Assembly (NCBI GenBank): GCA_963555705.1
Contig: OY743190.1
Coordinates: 19,537,491 to 19,601,490 of the forward strand
DNA: 64,000 bases
DNA from: Ligustrum vulgare
Lineage: Eukaryota > Streptophyta > Magnoliopsida > Lamiales > Oleaceae
Direction of reading: 5' to 3'
Part shown: positions 1-14,560 of the stretch, piece by piece
Numbering within the stretch: position 1 is the first letter of the stretch
Layout: every line of letters begins with the position of its first letter
Translations under genes and position numbers: made by a program
Notes under the pieces: generated by a model
Told to the model about the DNA's origin: nothing
Database searches by the model: none
Seen by the model: the letters and a program-made list of their open reading frames with translations, nothing else

Positions 1-48
1 ATATGTTCCAACATAGAACTTAAATAATTCAAGTGAAAAGGCTCGATT

Positions 49-70
49 CACACACACACACACACACACA
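49..70. repeat. (CA)n microsatellite
   Basis: An uninterrupted run of eleven CA units lies near the left edge. The flanks to about position 400 are A+T-rich and show no recognisable gene. Confidence 0.9.
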
Positions 71-400
71 TCTCTAGTGTCCAAGTTATAAAATTGAAAA
101 TTTCATGTAGGCTTCTCTCATTTTCTCTACAATAATCACCAAAAACATAAAACACAAAACACTTTTTTTATGAATATATGGATATGGTGACTATCGTGTG
201 ACTTTTTCATAGTATGTTTCATTCATATAAACAAGAAATGTTAGAAACAATCTACATGGATAACATCTGCAAATGAAATTTTAGGTTGTTTGAACTCACG
301 AGAGTTGGAGATTAAATTGCAGCATAGGTGTCGAAATCATGCCCGAAAATCGAAAAAGAAAGGAAAGAAAACACTGGAAAATGAATTAAAGGAGAGGCTG

Positions 401-832
401 CACTAAATAAAAAAAAAAAGGATTTTTCCGATGGACAATCTGTCGGTAAAAGAGTAAAATCCGTCACCATTGACTTTTTAGACCAAAAAACCCATCGAGA
501 ATAATAGCGTCGATGAAAATATTTTCGACGGAACTAGCAAATCTTCAGAAATTTTAGACGAAATATTCGAAGGACTTTCCAATGGAATGTTCTATCAGAA
601 TTTTCCAAAGGAAAATTATGGCCGTCAAAAAATAATTAAGAAATATTTATATTTATTTTGATCCGAACCAATTTCAACCAACCCACCCACCCACCAACCT
701 GAGTATTCTCTTTAATTTATATGATGAATTGTGCAATGCATGGATTCAAAGCCTTGACATAAGAGTTGAGTTCCAATGGCCTCCACCATCGTTGAAAATA
801 TTTTGTCTGTAATGATGAATATTTTTGTAGTG
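401..832. mobile_element. Possible small CACTA-type DNA transposon remnant
   Basis: The left end reads CACTAAATAAAA followed by GGATTTTTCCGATGG. The right end reads ATATTTTTGTAGTG, the inverse of a CACTACAAAAAT terminus. Between about 430 and 610 there are many short CGACGGA/TCCGTCG-like variants on both strands, typical of CACTA subterminal repeats. The flanking trinucleotides are CTG and TTG, an imperfect 3-bp target duplication. There is no transposase ORF. The inverted match beyond the first dozen bases is weak, so this could be two unrelated fragments. Confidence 0.35.
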
Positions 833-873
833 TTGGATCACATAATAAAATGATGTCCTAAAAGTACATTTGC

Positions 874-3151
874 TGTAATGCCTTTTTCCAAAGTTAAAAT
901 AAAAATGTTTCTCAAGTATGTCAAGCAAAAAAAAAAAAAAAAAAGAAAAAAAGAAAATCAAACCAAATACTATAAAAAAATCGGGTGGTGCTTCCTTTTT
1001 TTTTTTTTTTTCCTAATTCAATCTATTTGCATTCACTCTCTCACTATATACACATAAACAGAGAAACCGAAACAAAGAGAAAAAAGAAAACGAGGAGGAG
1101 GAGAGAGAGAAAAAAAGGAAGAACAAAAAGAAAAGAAAAATAGGTGTCATTGACAATATGGTTTAGAAATAAGTGGGTTATACTGTTGAGCATTTGTTCT
1201 TAGATTTTGAAAGGAAAGTAATAATTTATTATTTCGAAGTGTTGAAAATGTGCTACTCAATTTGTGCCTAAAATGGTTAAGCCCACATATGTGGCCTAGA
1301 ATTGGACCATTATATAAATTGGTGGGATCAAATTGATGAATATAATCTTGGTTCCACAACAATACAATTTACGGATTCTCCTCCTTAGCTCCCATTTGGG
1401 AGGCATTTTAGATTAAGAGTTTGGACTAGATTTCTTGGTGAGATCTAAATGTAGTTCCCTTATCTCTTATCTTAGTGATTCTTCGAGGTTTTCTCTTTTC
1501 TTAGTGATTAAAAAGAGTGGTTTTACAATTGGTGTAAAACATAGTTTAGAAGGAGTTTATTCGTAGTGAAATCTGTGTATTGTATGATAGTGGATAGACT
1601 CAGTGGTTTTGGAGATCTTTTTTTTGTGTTCTTGGTGTTAATCTTGTAATACGATGAACTTCTTGATGTGCTTAGTGAAATTTGAGCGTAAATCCAAGTT
1701 TGATGGATTGCTCAACGGGGGATGTAGATGATTCTTGAATTATTAAACCTCTGGGGTCTTTGGCCAACAAATCTTGGTGTTCTTGTATTTTACATTTGAT
1801 TATTTTTGTTCTACTGTTCAAATCAATCCAACACATAGTTATGTTAAACTTAGGTTTGTTAGATTATTAGTTTAAATTCAATTTTACAAAAAGTGGATTT
1901 GTTTAAAAAAAGAAAAGATCAGACTTTAGTATTGTCTTTTCAATGATTAAACTAGTTAATATGGTTAGTTGTTGATTTAGACACTATACCAATCTTAGGC
2001 AATAATGAATTGATTGAGATAGCTTATCAGTAGAAAAACTTAATTATTTCCAGATATTGATAAATTACTTATATGATTATTTTAAGTGTAATTATGTGAA
2101 TTAATTGTCCAATTATGTTGTTATTATGAGATTTTATCATAATATGAGATATAAAATTGATATTGAAATCGATCAAAAAAGTACCCATGATTATATACTT
2201 ATTCTAATTCACTGAGGCAGTCTTGACCGTGTTCTATATTGCACAAAAGGGTCTTGACTGGGTACAATAATAACATGAGGCGGTCTTGACCGTGTATGAT
2301 ATACTTCACTATGGTCTTCTTGGCCGTACTCTAGGATTGATTATCAGAGGTCTTTGAGACCAGCTCGAGAGATAGTTTGCTAGCGTATGACTAGATTACA
2401 TATTTCAGTCAGATGGTACATTTTTGGTGGATTATCCAGTACATTGAGATGTGATGAGATTATATCACTGTTTACATATGATGATTATATTATGATTAGG
2501 AGATGATATTGTTAGTATTATGAGTATGTCTCACGTCTTGACTTTGATTATATGTTGTTATCATGTGAGATGTTAAGTGATATAAATGATTTTTAGTTAA
2601 TACGTATAAATGAGAATTTGTAATTATTTTCGAGATTCTCCACTCATTGAGCTATCAATTCATATATTTTCATACGATTTTTCTTATGAGGTAGCAGTTG
2701 AGTTTCAGGGTAACTTTTGGAGTTGAGTCTTGTTTTTGGAGTCAGGTCCACAATAAGCTAGTATGACTCATTTCACAGAGCATGTAGTCATTATTTTGAG
2801 ACGCATGTTCATTTTTAGATTGCATTTTGGATTTCATGTAGATAGTTATGGGACTCAAGATGTATTTTGTATAAGTATGTACAGTTCATGCTGTTTTCAT
2901 AATGGAAGTTTGACGATTTGGTTTGTATCTATTGTGATGAGAATTATGATTCTATTGTTGGGACTTGCATAATTATTACAAGTTGGTTAGTCAAAATTGT
3001 AGGGGAGATAATGCCAATATTTTTTGAAAAATAAGAAATTATGTTGTAGTATCTAGTAGCCTTAATGGTGCGTCCTACTTTTAGTTGGTATTCATCATCA
3101 GCGCACGTCATATTTTGGGTCCCCAAGCTTTACTTGGGATGAGTCATGTCA
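874..3151 (+). repeat. 5' LTR of element A
   Basis: The LTR starts TGTAATGCC, and its first 360 bp align with the 3' LTR at 45536-45848, including the stretch GCATTCACTCTCTCACTATA. It ends just before the primer site at 3155. A Copia-like solo LTR (1240-1833) interrupts it, leaving about 1.7 kb of native LTR. Two GAGGC(A/G)GTCTTGACCGTG units near 2213 and 2277 form a short internal repeat. Poly-A and poly-T runs at about 927-950 and 998-1012 have expanded compared with the 3' copy. Confidence 0.75.
1240..1833 (+). mobile_element. Probable solo LTR (Copia-type) inside the LTR of A
   Basis: The segment starts TGTTGAAAATGTG, ends CAATCCAACA, and is absent from the 3' LTR of A, which has no counterpart after the shared AAGTAATAA. 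It contains a TATATAAA box at about 1311-1318 and a T-rich 3' part, as LTRs do. The flanking pentamers CGAAG and CATAG match at three of five positions, so the target duplication is not confirmed. The Copia assignment rests on the general look of the termini. Confidence 0.5.
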
Positions 3152-3154
3152 GTC

Positions 3155-3166
3155 TGGTATCTGAGC
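3155..3166 (+). other. Primer-binding site of element A (tRNA-iMet type)
   Basis: TGGTATCTGAGC differs by one base from the usual TGGTATCAGAGC, complementary to the 3' end of initiator tRNA-Met. It lies three bases after the end of the 5' LTR. Confidence 0.75.
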
Positions 3167-3230
3167 ATATTTAGAGTCCATATGCTTTCATTGTACATGC
3201 ATTTTGATGTTTAGCATATCATGCATAGAA

Positions 3231-4459
3231 GTGCGTCATCTCTCGTGGTGGCAAGACTCGAAGGCTCCAAGATATGCTGCCCCAGTCTCATATTGCTCTT
3301 GATAGAGATGACCTTAGAGAGTTAGAAAGGGTAGAAGAATTAGTTCATTAGCCATCTGAACATTTGGGACAAGAAAATGTAGTGGGAAATGATCCTATTG
3401 CTGTTAAAAGGATTGCTACTGCTATTATTACAGCAATGCATGATACAGACATAAACTTCAACATTGAGAGGGCAACAAAATTGGGATGCTAAAGTTATTA
3501 CAAATACAGTTGATCTTGTAGCAACTCGGGCATGGATGATTAAAGTAGAGAGATTTATGATGTTATAGGTTGTCAAGATGATCGAAAATTACGCCTAGCT
3601 ACTTTCTTATTAGAAGAGCGGGCATGTGATTGGTGTCAGTCAGTATAGAGCACATATCGAGACCCTTCTATTATCTCTTGGGCAGAGTTCAGACGTATCT
3701 TTTATGATGCTTATTATCCTCATTCTTTTAAAGATGTGAAGCAGGAGGAATTTTTGAAGTTAGTACAAGGACACGTGACTGTTGTTGAATATCAGGTGAA
3801 ACTTATTCAACTTTCAAAGTATACACAAGTTCTGGCTGGCAATGAAATCAACAAATCCAGAAGATTTGAAAATGGTTTAACAGAAGAGATTAGATTATCC
3901 ATGATTGCCTCAGGTCATAGCAAATTTGGGAAATTGGTGAATCAAGTTTGAGAGTAAAGAAGAGTATTTTAGAGATCAACTAGTAAAGAGTAGGCGCAGT
4001 TCAGAACTAGTGGCATACAAACATGGGCAGGTACTTCTATCTATAGATCACCTCAGAGGAATAGCAGAGGATTTTTACCAGGTATATCCACTTCAGGCCA
4101 ATTAAAACCCAAATCAAAAGGAAGTAAGGATTCCAGACTCAGTCACAGTATGGTACGATAACATATTACTAGTCATCCTCATAACTAGGTCCTTTTCAGA
4201 GATAATTCACTTCCAGAAAAGATGAGACTTCCAATAGTGCTAGATTTCCTCAGTGCTAGTTATGTGGAAGATCTCATGGTTGTGAGTGCTTAAAATTCAA
4301 GGGATTATCTGTCTGTTATCATTTTGGTCAAGGAGGACACCTTAGGAAGAACCGACTAGCCATATTGCAGGAGAGTGACTTGTTACATAGAGTATTTCCA
4401 GAGCAGAGTATTTGTAGTACAAGGCATAATCAGATCCGGAGAAATATTTTTTATACTAA
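3231..4459 (+). pseudogene. Element A gag (capsid and zinc-knuckle region), degenerate
   Basis: Plus-strand frames give a recognisable plant Ty3/gypsy gag. The capsid core at about 3530-3950 includes the motif series RLATFLLEERACDW, SWAEFRRIFYDAYYP and EFLKLVQGHVTVVEY. Near 4255-4360 come two zinc-knuckle-like stretches, CQLCGRSHGCEC and CYHFGQGGHL. In the second knuckle the second Cys is replaced by Phe. The frame is broken by several stops, for example after CQSV, and by shifts. The reading continues after the MITE at 4460-4798 for about 15 codons until D interrupts it. Confidence 0.8.
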
Positions 4460-4798
4460 GCCCCTGTTTGGGAGAGCTATTACTCAATATTTTATCAAAT
4501 TTTGATAGTCAAAATATTCAACTGGTAGTAAAAAAAAAAATTAAATCTGAGACCAAAAATCATACTTTTACTGTAGCATCCATCAACATTTTTTTGGGAG
4601 TTGACAAGAATACCCTCAAAATACAATTTTATGAATTAAAGTATAAAATCAGTAGAGGGCTGATGTGCCATTTCCAAATTACTTTAGTGTGACATTTCAA
4701 AATGCAAAAGGAGACAGACATATGTTGCAGAGGTGGGGACCATTAACGTTCAAAAAAATCAATTCTTTTGGTTTAAACTAGTCTGCCCAGACAGAGGC
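4460..4798. mobile_element. PIF/Harbinger-type MITE (Tourist-like)
   Basis: The terminal inverted repeats are GCCCCTGTTTGGG on the left and, read inwards from the right, GCCTCTGTCTGGG, matching at 11 of 13 positions. The element is flanked by TAA on both sides (4457-4459 and 4799-4801), the TWA target duplication of the Harbinger superfamily. It is 339 bp, A+T-rich and noncoding. It interrupts the gag-pol linker of element A, whose reading continues on the other side. Confidence 0.8.
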
Positions 4799-4853
4799 TA
4801 AAGAAGGAACAATCAATGATGCCCAATCCAATGTTTCTAGTAGTAGCAATGTA

Positions 4854-6253
4854 TAATAAATGTATTTTATACACTTATTTTTGGGCCAAAAGTATGATTT
4901 TATATATTTGTTTGAGAATACTTACTATTCATTTTGTTATTATTATTTGTTTTTAATTCAGAAATATTCCAAAGTCGAGAAAACAAAGAAATTGAAGCAA
5001 AACCAAGTCAATTGGATGATAAAAGAGTTAAATTGTACAAACAAAGAGTTGATGCGATTAATCAAGGGCCAAATTAGAAGGAAAGTCGAAGAAAAAATCA
5101 AATTGGAAGAGATCATAAGTTTAGGGACCAAATTGATCCAATAAGAAGATGAAGGACTTGGGGTCAAATAAAAGAATGATGACCAACTCAAAGGAATTCA
5201 AAAGATGAAAGTTGCATAAAGTCGTAAAGCCATGCAACCACACAATGTAGAAGTGCGCAACCACATGACTGCTTGTTAAATGGTCAAACGCTAAAACGCA
5301 TTACCGAGCGGCCACACAATTGCCCCACTGACCCCGCAGCTAGGCTTTTTCGCGGGTTTCAACAGATTTTTTACCACTTTTCGCCCAGGTTTTGCAAAAA
5401 CCTGTTTATGCCTCTTCTCTTGCACGAATTTAGGGTCCTAACTTTGTCATTTCTCATGCAAAAACACTGTCCAATTTTAGGGGAATCCATGCAAAGGAAA
5501 AAGTAAGATTGAAGATACAAGAGTAAGAAGATGAATGGGAAGACATCTTTTTATTATTCATGTGATTTATTTTCCATTGTGTTTCTAGACTAGGTTTTTA
5601 GTGTTAGAATTGTGATGGAGTTTTAATTTCTTGACTCCATGTTTTGATTTATAGTTTAAATTATGTAATTCATGAGTTTGATGCACTTAATTGTGTTTTT
5701 AATTTCATCTATAATTTCAGACGCATGATTATGAGATGTGAGTGATGTTTTCAAATCATTAGTCTTGAATTAATTGCCAAAAGGTTCGATAATGGATAGA
5801 AATATACCCATATGCTTTGTGTTATCCTTGAAAGTGTTCATAAAACTAAATGATTTTCTAATGTTGAATTTGTCAAAGAAATAAAGTCAATTCACACTTA
5901 GAAAAATATTTTTATGCATCGCTCGAAAGAGGACTTAAATAACTTTAGGAACAATGATTTTCAAAACTCATGAATTGAATTTAAATGATTTAATCAAAAT
6001 ATGGATGATTGAGTTAAAATGAATTCATAATTCTAACGTACTGTTTTTCACAGTTTCATGTAACAACTTTTGTCTTTTTAATTTAATCATTAGTTTAATT
6101 ATTCTAAAAAAAAAACTCTCAAATCAAATTTTATTTAGTTTTGGTTAAAATAATTAGTCTAAAATATAATTTACTCAATTCTCATGAGATCGATACTTGG
6201 ACTCAAAATCCATTATATTACTTGTGCGATCCATACAGTTGTGATCAGCAACA
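4854..6253 (+). repeat. 5' LTR of element D
   Basis: The LTR begins TAATAAATGTATTTTATACAC, the counterpart of TGATAAGTATATTTTATACAC at 27815, and ends GATCAGCAACA. It is about 1400 bp. Shared landmarks with the 3' LTR include AAAACGCATTACC, TTTTGCAAAAACCT/TTTTGCAGAAACCT and GTGCGATCC. This copy is uninterrupted, so it shows the empty insertion site of the solo LTR found in the 3' copy. Confidence 0.85.
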
Positions 6254-6259
6254 AGTTTT

Positions 6260-6277
6260 TGGCACCGTTTCTAGGGA
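6260..6277 (+). other. Primer-binding site of element D (tRNA-Asp-like)
   Basis: TGGCACCGTTTCTAGGGA lies six bases after the LTR. It is a decayed form of TGGCGCCGTTGCCGGGGA, the Athila/Tat primer site matching tRNA-Asp. The same site is seen in F, H, J and E. Confidence 0.7.
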
Positions 6278-6398
6278 TTGTAGTTTAAATTTATTTTTAG
6301 ATTACATTCAATAATTCAAACTTTTTTCTTTTATTTTATTTTAATAACTTTTAGTTTTAATTTAGTCTCTAGTTCTTTTGTTTTTCTCATAGTTGAGT

Positions 6399-7286
6399 AT
6401 GTTAGAAACACGAGAATCTTTTTGAAGTTGACTCGAAAATAGAACGTACTTTACACTGTAGGTTAAGAGAATAAAGAGAAATAGATAAATCAAAAACCCA
6501 AAACAGGATGGAAAATAACAATCCGATGTTGCCTGGTGTTGAGTCAGTTGATGAGGATGACATGCTTATTGGAGACTTTATGACTCCTCAAGTGGTTCTA
6601 ACTCAATCTAGCATCATATATCCACCATTTGTGCTAGAAAACTTCCAATTAAAAACCAATGTCATAAACATGTTCCAGAATGAACAACAGTTCCATGGAA
6701 GGCTTGATGAAAACCCATACATGTTTCTAAATTTTTAGAAATGTGTCAACACTTCAAATACCAGGGTGTGTCTGATGCCGCGATCAGACTTAGGTTATTT
6801 CCTTGTACTATACGGACAAGGCAATTGATTGGATGGATTCTTGTTCTGCTGCGAGTATCAATACCTGAAATGACATGGTTCAGAAGTTTCGCACTAAATT
6901 TATGCCTCTAGCAAAGGGTGCCAAGCTTAGACATGAAATTGCAGTGTTCCAACAATAGGATGCAGAATCTTTTGATGACGCATGAAACAGATTTAAAGGT
7001 ATGATAAGGAGAATTTTGAACCATGGGATCAAAAGGGGTGATCAAGTAAAGTTTTTCTATGAAGGGCTATTTCCCCACTTCAAGAACATGGTTGACTTTT
7101 CATCAACTGGAGCTTTGACTACAAAAACCCAAGCACTGGAGCTTTTTGAAATGATTACTAATACAAATGCCATGTGTTGTTCAGATAGGGTGGTCCAAAA
7201 GATTTCATCATGAGTGTATGAAGTGGATGCTTACACAGCAATATCAACAAAAAATGACTCATTGGTGGAAAAAGTAGAGGGCATAG
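6399..7286 (+). pseudogene. Element D gag, 5' part, degenerate
   Basis: An N-terminus starting MLETRESF at 6399 aligns in style with the gag of J (MHQSRSLDLVEIDPD) and E (MLGFNEPKLLPIDPE): an acidic opening, an Arg-rich stretch, then a capsid region with FQLKTNVINMF and HGRLDENPY. Stops and shifts interrupt it at about 6426, 6736 and later. The capsid C-terminal part reads at 7001-7213 (HGIKRGDQVKFFYEGLFPHF). Element F interrupts it at 7287, and gag resumes after 23543. Confidence 0.75.
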
Positions 7287-8975
7287 TGTTCGCTAAAATC
7301 GTATATCGCAAGTGCATGGTTCGCGTTCAAGTAGTAAAGTGGACTCGAAAAGTTTGGATTATCGTACCCACGAGGATTGATTAATTTGTAACTAAACTTG
7401 TTAATTTCATTTTAAAAGAAAAGTCAAGTAACATAAAAGTTTGGTTTGGTGCTGAATTACTAACTATAAGTGACATAAATAAGAAACATGACGATATGAA
7501 TACTTGTTAACTAAAGCAAATAGGTAATAAAATATAAAAACTAGAATTAAAACTAATTATCCAAAGTAAACTAATGACAAAAAGAACTTGATGACTAAAA
7601 TAAGCTAGAAAATATAAGACAAGGTAAATTTAGTTATTATAACTACGGTAATTTCTTCTTTCAAAAATCAATTAGTTGTAATCAATCAATTAACCAAATT
7701 ACATGGGAAATTCTAAATTCAACCTAACATTTATAATGACTTACAAATACAATACAAAATATTGACAACATTTTAAGATAACATAAACATAAAACAACAT
7801 TCCTAATCATAAAAACATAAACATAAATACTCAATATCTATAAACAACCTAAAATGCTTAATTAAAACTACACTAGTTAAATATTCTTACACAATAATAT
7901 TAACCCATAATAAAATAACAACAACATTTAAAAAATAACATAAACATATCAATAAAAATCTAAATAAGAGATTACAATTAAACCAGTAAAGAGAACTCCC
8001 TTCTAGTGAGCTTTTTGAAGAGAGCATTCCATGGGTTCTTCACTTTGAAGCCAAATTTCTCCTTCAACAATAAATATTTCCAACAACCCAAGCTTAAAGT
8101 ATTAAATACATTAAAGATATAAAAAGTTTTTGATAAAAATGTGACAGAATAACAAAAATCAAAAGCATAAATAACAACAAAATACTTGAATATAAGAAAA
8201 CATTACTAAAACATAAAAACATTAATTGAAGCATTAAAGAAGTGAATGTTTAAGAGAAAAATACAAGAAAATAAGAAAAAGGCAAGAACTTACTTCCAAC
8301 CCTAGCAAAGTGAGGAAAAAATCTATTTATATCCACTAAAACAACTCAAAAACGCCCAAAAAAACACAAAGATTCGCATAAAACAGCGCTGTGGGCTGGA
8401 TCGGGCCGGCTGGGTCGACCCAGACCGGCTCAAATTTTTTTTGTTTTTATATTTTAAAGCTGCGTGATCGCGCGGTGTTACGCCGAGCGACCGCGCGGTG
8501 TTATATCCGGGACCAAGTTTGGTCCGGGTTCATTTCAAGCTATGGTTTGCGCGCGCTCGGATCAGACCACGCGTTTGCGTGGTTCAGCTGAGCCGTGGTC
8601 TTTGCAGCCAAGTCCTTTTGTAATTTCCATGAGATCCTTCATCTTTCAATAATGATCAATTAAGTCCCCAAATTCTCAGATTTCTTTTCAATTATGTCCT
8701 TCTAAAATTGTACTCTAGGTCCTTCAACTTTTGAATCTTGCAATTTGGTCCCTCGGCTAATTACGCAGCCCGTCCAGAACTTCACGGAAGTGATAAAATG
8801 TTCCCCAAACTTCCAATTTCAGTATAGTTTGCACTCCTTTTGTGATTTTTGGCCTCAAACTTGGATATTAACCTATTTAAACACAAAATATGCATAAATT
8901 AATAGATATTTTCTCAAGATATTCAAAAATATGTTAATTTAAAGGTATAAAAATTGTATAAAAATGTATTTAACA
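7287..8975 (-). repeat. 3' LTR of element F
   Basis: On the plus strand it runs TGTTCGCTAAAATCG to ATTTAACA. It is 1689 bp and closely similar to the copy at 21850-23538. Shared landmarks are the (T/C)TCGAAAAGT block after the start and the G+C-rich patch near 8390-8600. ORFs across that patch occur in differing frames in the two copies and are not genes. Confidence 0.9.
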
Positions 8976-10653
8976 AATATCCCCAAACTTAAATGCTTGC
9001 TCATCTCGAGCAAGAATATCTACTAACACAAAAAGTAAATAAATGAAGGATCAATAAAGCTAGACAACTAGTAAATTCTGTCTTGAGTGTAAAATTGCAT
9101 GATTAATTCACAATTATGTTTTCAAAATAATACTACAAAAAAAGTTGAGCTTATCTCATGTTTGATCGGCATGTGTGTGCACAGTCATTTCCAATTATCA
9201 CTAAGGTTCAAAAGAAACATTGTAGGAAGGATAAATTTCAAAACAATACTACCCACCCTTAGTAGTCAATTTCATTAATGTCCCTCTCATAGCATTCATC
9301 CCCCCATATTATTTCTTTTCTCTCCCGAGATGCAATCGTAGAGGTAACTCTCAATCCACACATTTCTTTTTCCACTAAAGCTTGGTTATGACTTACCGGT
9401 AATCTCAACAATCTAGATATGCAGTGATTCTCCACTAGATGAGTGCTTCAATATTAAAGTTTATACCAAGCAATTCAAACCCACTATTAATCTAAGCCCT
9501 TATGCAAATACAAATGCATGATTTCTACAAACTAATATGATGATTGCTCGTAACTTCCTCACTCCCTTAAGCTTTCTAATTGACCCATGTAGTGAGCTTT
9601 AGGTCGGTAGCTCCCCGATTGTTTTAAGATCAAAGGGTACCAGGTTTCAAAATACCCCTACGGACTTAATAACTCGAGTAAAAAAGGCTACGAAGTGAGG
9701 TAGACTTATTAAGCGAATGCAATGATGATGTGGTTTTTTTTTCTCAAAAGTGTGTGTGTGTGTACCCTACTCATTAAACTTTCTAATTGACCCATATAGC
9801 GAACTTTAGGCCCGTGACTCCCAAGTTTCAAACTTAAGGCACCAAGTTTCAAGATATTCCTATGGGCTTAATTACTCAAGTAAAAAAGGCTACGAGATAG
9901 GGCAATGCAATAATTAAAATGGACTTAGATTTCTAGCATTTGGTCATCACTTAGCTTATTCTAACATCAACAACACTCCACACAAATTTATATTAATCAT
10001 CCATGGAATAACTACACATCTAGACCGTCTCCTTTACCGGCTCGACCACCCCAAACTTATCTCACAAAGGATCAAGAGATTAAGAGCATTGAAAAAAATG
10101 TGATAGGTTGATAAAAATTGAAAATACAAGCTCACAACCTAATTTTTCTACTTCACGAATTTCTCCAATCTTCAATAGATTCCAAATCTCAACAACAATT
10201 AGTTATGAATATTGTGCTCAAGAGAACTTAGGATCACTCATAGATAAGTAATTTATAAAAATAGACACAAGTAGTATATTCGATCATAATTTGTGAATTA
10301 ATCAGCAATTTCAAATATCAAATCATTTTGAGCCGACAAGGCTATCTAGCGTGTCAATATCCAAAACAATATGAACAAAATCAAACATTACAACATCTTA
10401 AGCCGGCAAGTCTATCTAACATGATAAAGTGCAAAATAAAGTCTACGCCCCCAAACTTGAATTACACATTGTCCTCAATGTGAAGGAAGTAACAACATGT
10501 AAAGAGAAAAGAGTTAGTAAAACTTCCCTGATTTGATGCTTGTTTGTGATGTTTGAAATTGACCTAAGCTTTCGTCGAATGTAGTTCACCCCCAAACTTG
10601 TTGAGGACAATGTTACTTAGGATTTTCAAAAAAATTGTTACCTACAAAATATT
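8976..10653 (-). other. Element F 3' noncoding region and polypurine tract
   Basis: This region lies between the LTR and the integrase end and has no ORF. Next to the LTR, read on the minus strand, is the polypurine tract AAGTTTGGGGATATT, preceded by the hairpin at 8996-9014. A module of roughly 110 bp containing the GACCCATGTAG(T/C)GAGCTTTAGG box is present twice (about 9578-9690 and 9772-9895), separated by a (GT)n run at 9747-9763. The same paired module occurs in J, D and E. No env-like ORF is visible. Confidence 0.7.
8996..9014 (-). promoter_or_regulatory. Hairpin upstream of the polypurine tract of F
   Basis: On the minus strand the element reads CTTGCTCGAGATGAGCAAG, a 7-bp perfect stem with a GAGAT loop, six bases before the AAGTTTGGGG tract. 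Counterparts lie at the same position in J, D, E and A. Its function is unknown. Confidence 0.5.
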
Positions 10654-12809
<2,156 letters not shown>

Positions 12810-12879
12810 AGCTTTATGACTAATTAAAAAGAAACTAAAGAAGTAAAATAAATAATCACAAGTAACTTAAAAGAGAAGA

Positions 12880-14074
12880 AATTTGGGTTGCCTCCCAAAA
12901 AGCGCTTGGTTAAAGTCATAAGCTCGACTTTTTGATTTTCATTCGGGAGCATTGAGGAGAAATGATGACTTTTCCTCTGTGGGTTCCCTTTCCAAGAATG
13001 GTTTCAACCTTTGCCCGTTGACTTTGAAATGTCCCTTGTCAGGATGATATAGCTCAATAGCTCCATGGAAAAAAAATTGAGAAATTGTGAATGGCCCCCA
13101 CCAACGGGATCAAAGCTTTCCGGGGAATAACCGAAGTCGGGAGTTGAATAGAAGAACTTGTTACCCAACTTTGAAATCTCTCTTCACAATGTCTTTATCA
13201 TGCTATTTCTTGGTCCTCTCCTTATAGATATGAGCATTTTCATATGAGTTGAGGCGAAATTCATCAAGTTCATTTAGTTGAAGCAACCTCTTCTCACCAA
13301 TAAATTTTGAATCAAAGTTTAATGCCCATGTAGCCCAAAATGCTCTATGCTCAAGTTAAACGGGGAGATGACATGATTTTCCAAACACAAGACAAAATGG
13401 AGACATACCAATAGGAGTCTTGAAGGCGGTGCGGTAAGCCCATAATGCATTATCTAGCTTCCTAGACCAATCTTTCCTTGATGTATTCACCGTCATCTCA
13501 AGAATTATTTTCAACTTATGATTTGAAATCTCCACTTGGCCATTGGTTTGGGGATTGTAAGGTGTGGCTACTCGGTGCTTCACTCCATACTTTGACAAAA
13601 GTGAGTCAAGGAGGCGATTGAAAAAGTGTTTGTCTTCATCACTAATGATGAGTCAGGGGGTTCCAAAGCGTGTAAAAATGTTCTTTTTGAGAAAATTGAC
13701 AAACACCCGAGCATCATTAGTAGGCAATGCAACCGCCTCTACCCATTTAGAAACATAGTCTATCGCCACCAAAATGTATTGATTTGAGAACGAGGATGGA
13801 AATGGCCCCATGAAATCAATTCCTCATACATCAAAAATCTCCACTTCCATGATTGAAGTCAATGGCATTTCATTATGCCGAGAGATGTTCCTACTACTTA
13901 GGTATCTATCACATTTTGATACTAAAGTATAAGCATCTTTGAACAAAGTTGGCCAATAGAACCCCGATTGAAGAACTTTTGAGGCAGTTTTGGAAGCTCC
14001 AAAATGACCCCCATAAGGTGATGAATGACACCTATCAAGAATTGCTTTCATTTCTTCCTCGGGAACACATCTTC
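12880..14074 (-). pseudogene. Element F integrase, degenerate
   Basis: Minus-strand frames give the Athila integrase in order. The zinc-binding HHCC region is at about 13890-14074 (RRRCVPEEEMKAIL, HSSPYGGHFGASKT, CDRY). The catalytic core part at 13356-13598 includes [13 protein letters not shown] and [20 protein letters not shown]. The C-terminal part at about 12960-13100 has a HGAIELYH and KVNGQRLKPF module. Integrase of this type joins element cDNA to host DNA. Stops, frameshifts and the junction at 14075 break it, where F sequence changes abruptly into an LTR fragment of H. Confidence 0.8.
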
Positions 14075-14521
14075 TTCGATTGGGACATTTTTTGAAAAGT
14101 AAACAAATAAACACAAATTAAGGAGCATATATTCTAAAACGACAATAATTTCTTCTAATTTAGACATACAGATAAGTGTATAAAACACACTTATCACCAT
14201 CTAATCAATCTTGGTTTCGCATCCATCTTAGCAAGCAAGTATTTTAGAGCAGAGTGGTCGGTATAGACAATTACCCTTGAGCCGATGAGATAAGATCGAA
14301 ATTTGTCAAAGGAAAAGACCACGGTAACATCTCTTTTTCGGTTGTTGCATAGTTCAATTGAACATCACTCAATGTTCGGCTTGCATAATAGATCACATGC
14401 AACACTTTATCTCTCCTTTGCCCCAAAACCACTCCCACGGCATAGTCACTAGCATTGCACATAAGCTCAAATGGTAAGCTCCAATTCAGGGCCACAATAA
14501 TAGGAGCCGTGATAAGCCTCT
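14075..14521. repeat. Direct repeat, left copy: LTR end of H plus RNase H of F
   Basis: This 447-bp segment recurs at 18639-19085 with only scattered differences. Its first 122 bp are the U3 end of the LTR of H, ending CACTTATCA at 14196. The remainder is F RNase H coding sequence on the minus strand (CNASDYAVGVVLGQ and [20 protein letters not shown]). The copy therefore includes the LTR/F junction itself. Left of it F integrase begins at once; right of it H gag begins at once. Confidence 0.8.
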
Positions 14522-14560
14522 TAATTCCTTCAATTATGTGATCAACTCCTCTTTCTTCAA

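Noticed and set aside
2213..2300. GAGGC-GTCTTGACCGTG repeats considered as a tandem regulatory array
   Set aside because: Only two clear copies within an LTR; too few to claim an array.
3155..3166. tRNA-Met 3' end, considered as a tRNA gene
   Set aside because: Only the 12-base primer-binding complement is present; there is no cloverleaf around it. The same holds for 60424-60435.
4958..5191. Overlapping ORFs on both strands at 4860-5191
   Set aside because: They lie in the 5' LTR of D and are broken in the homologous 3' LTR.
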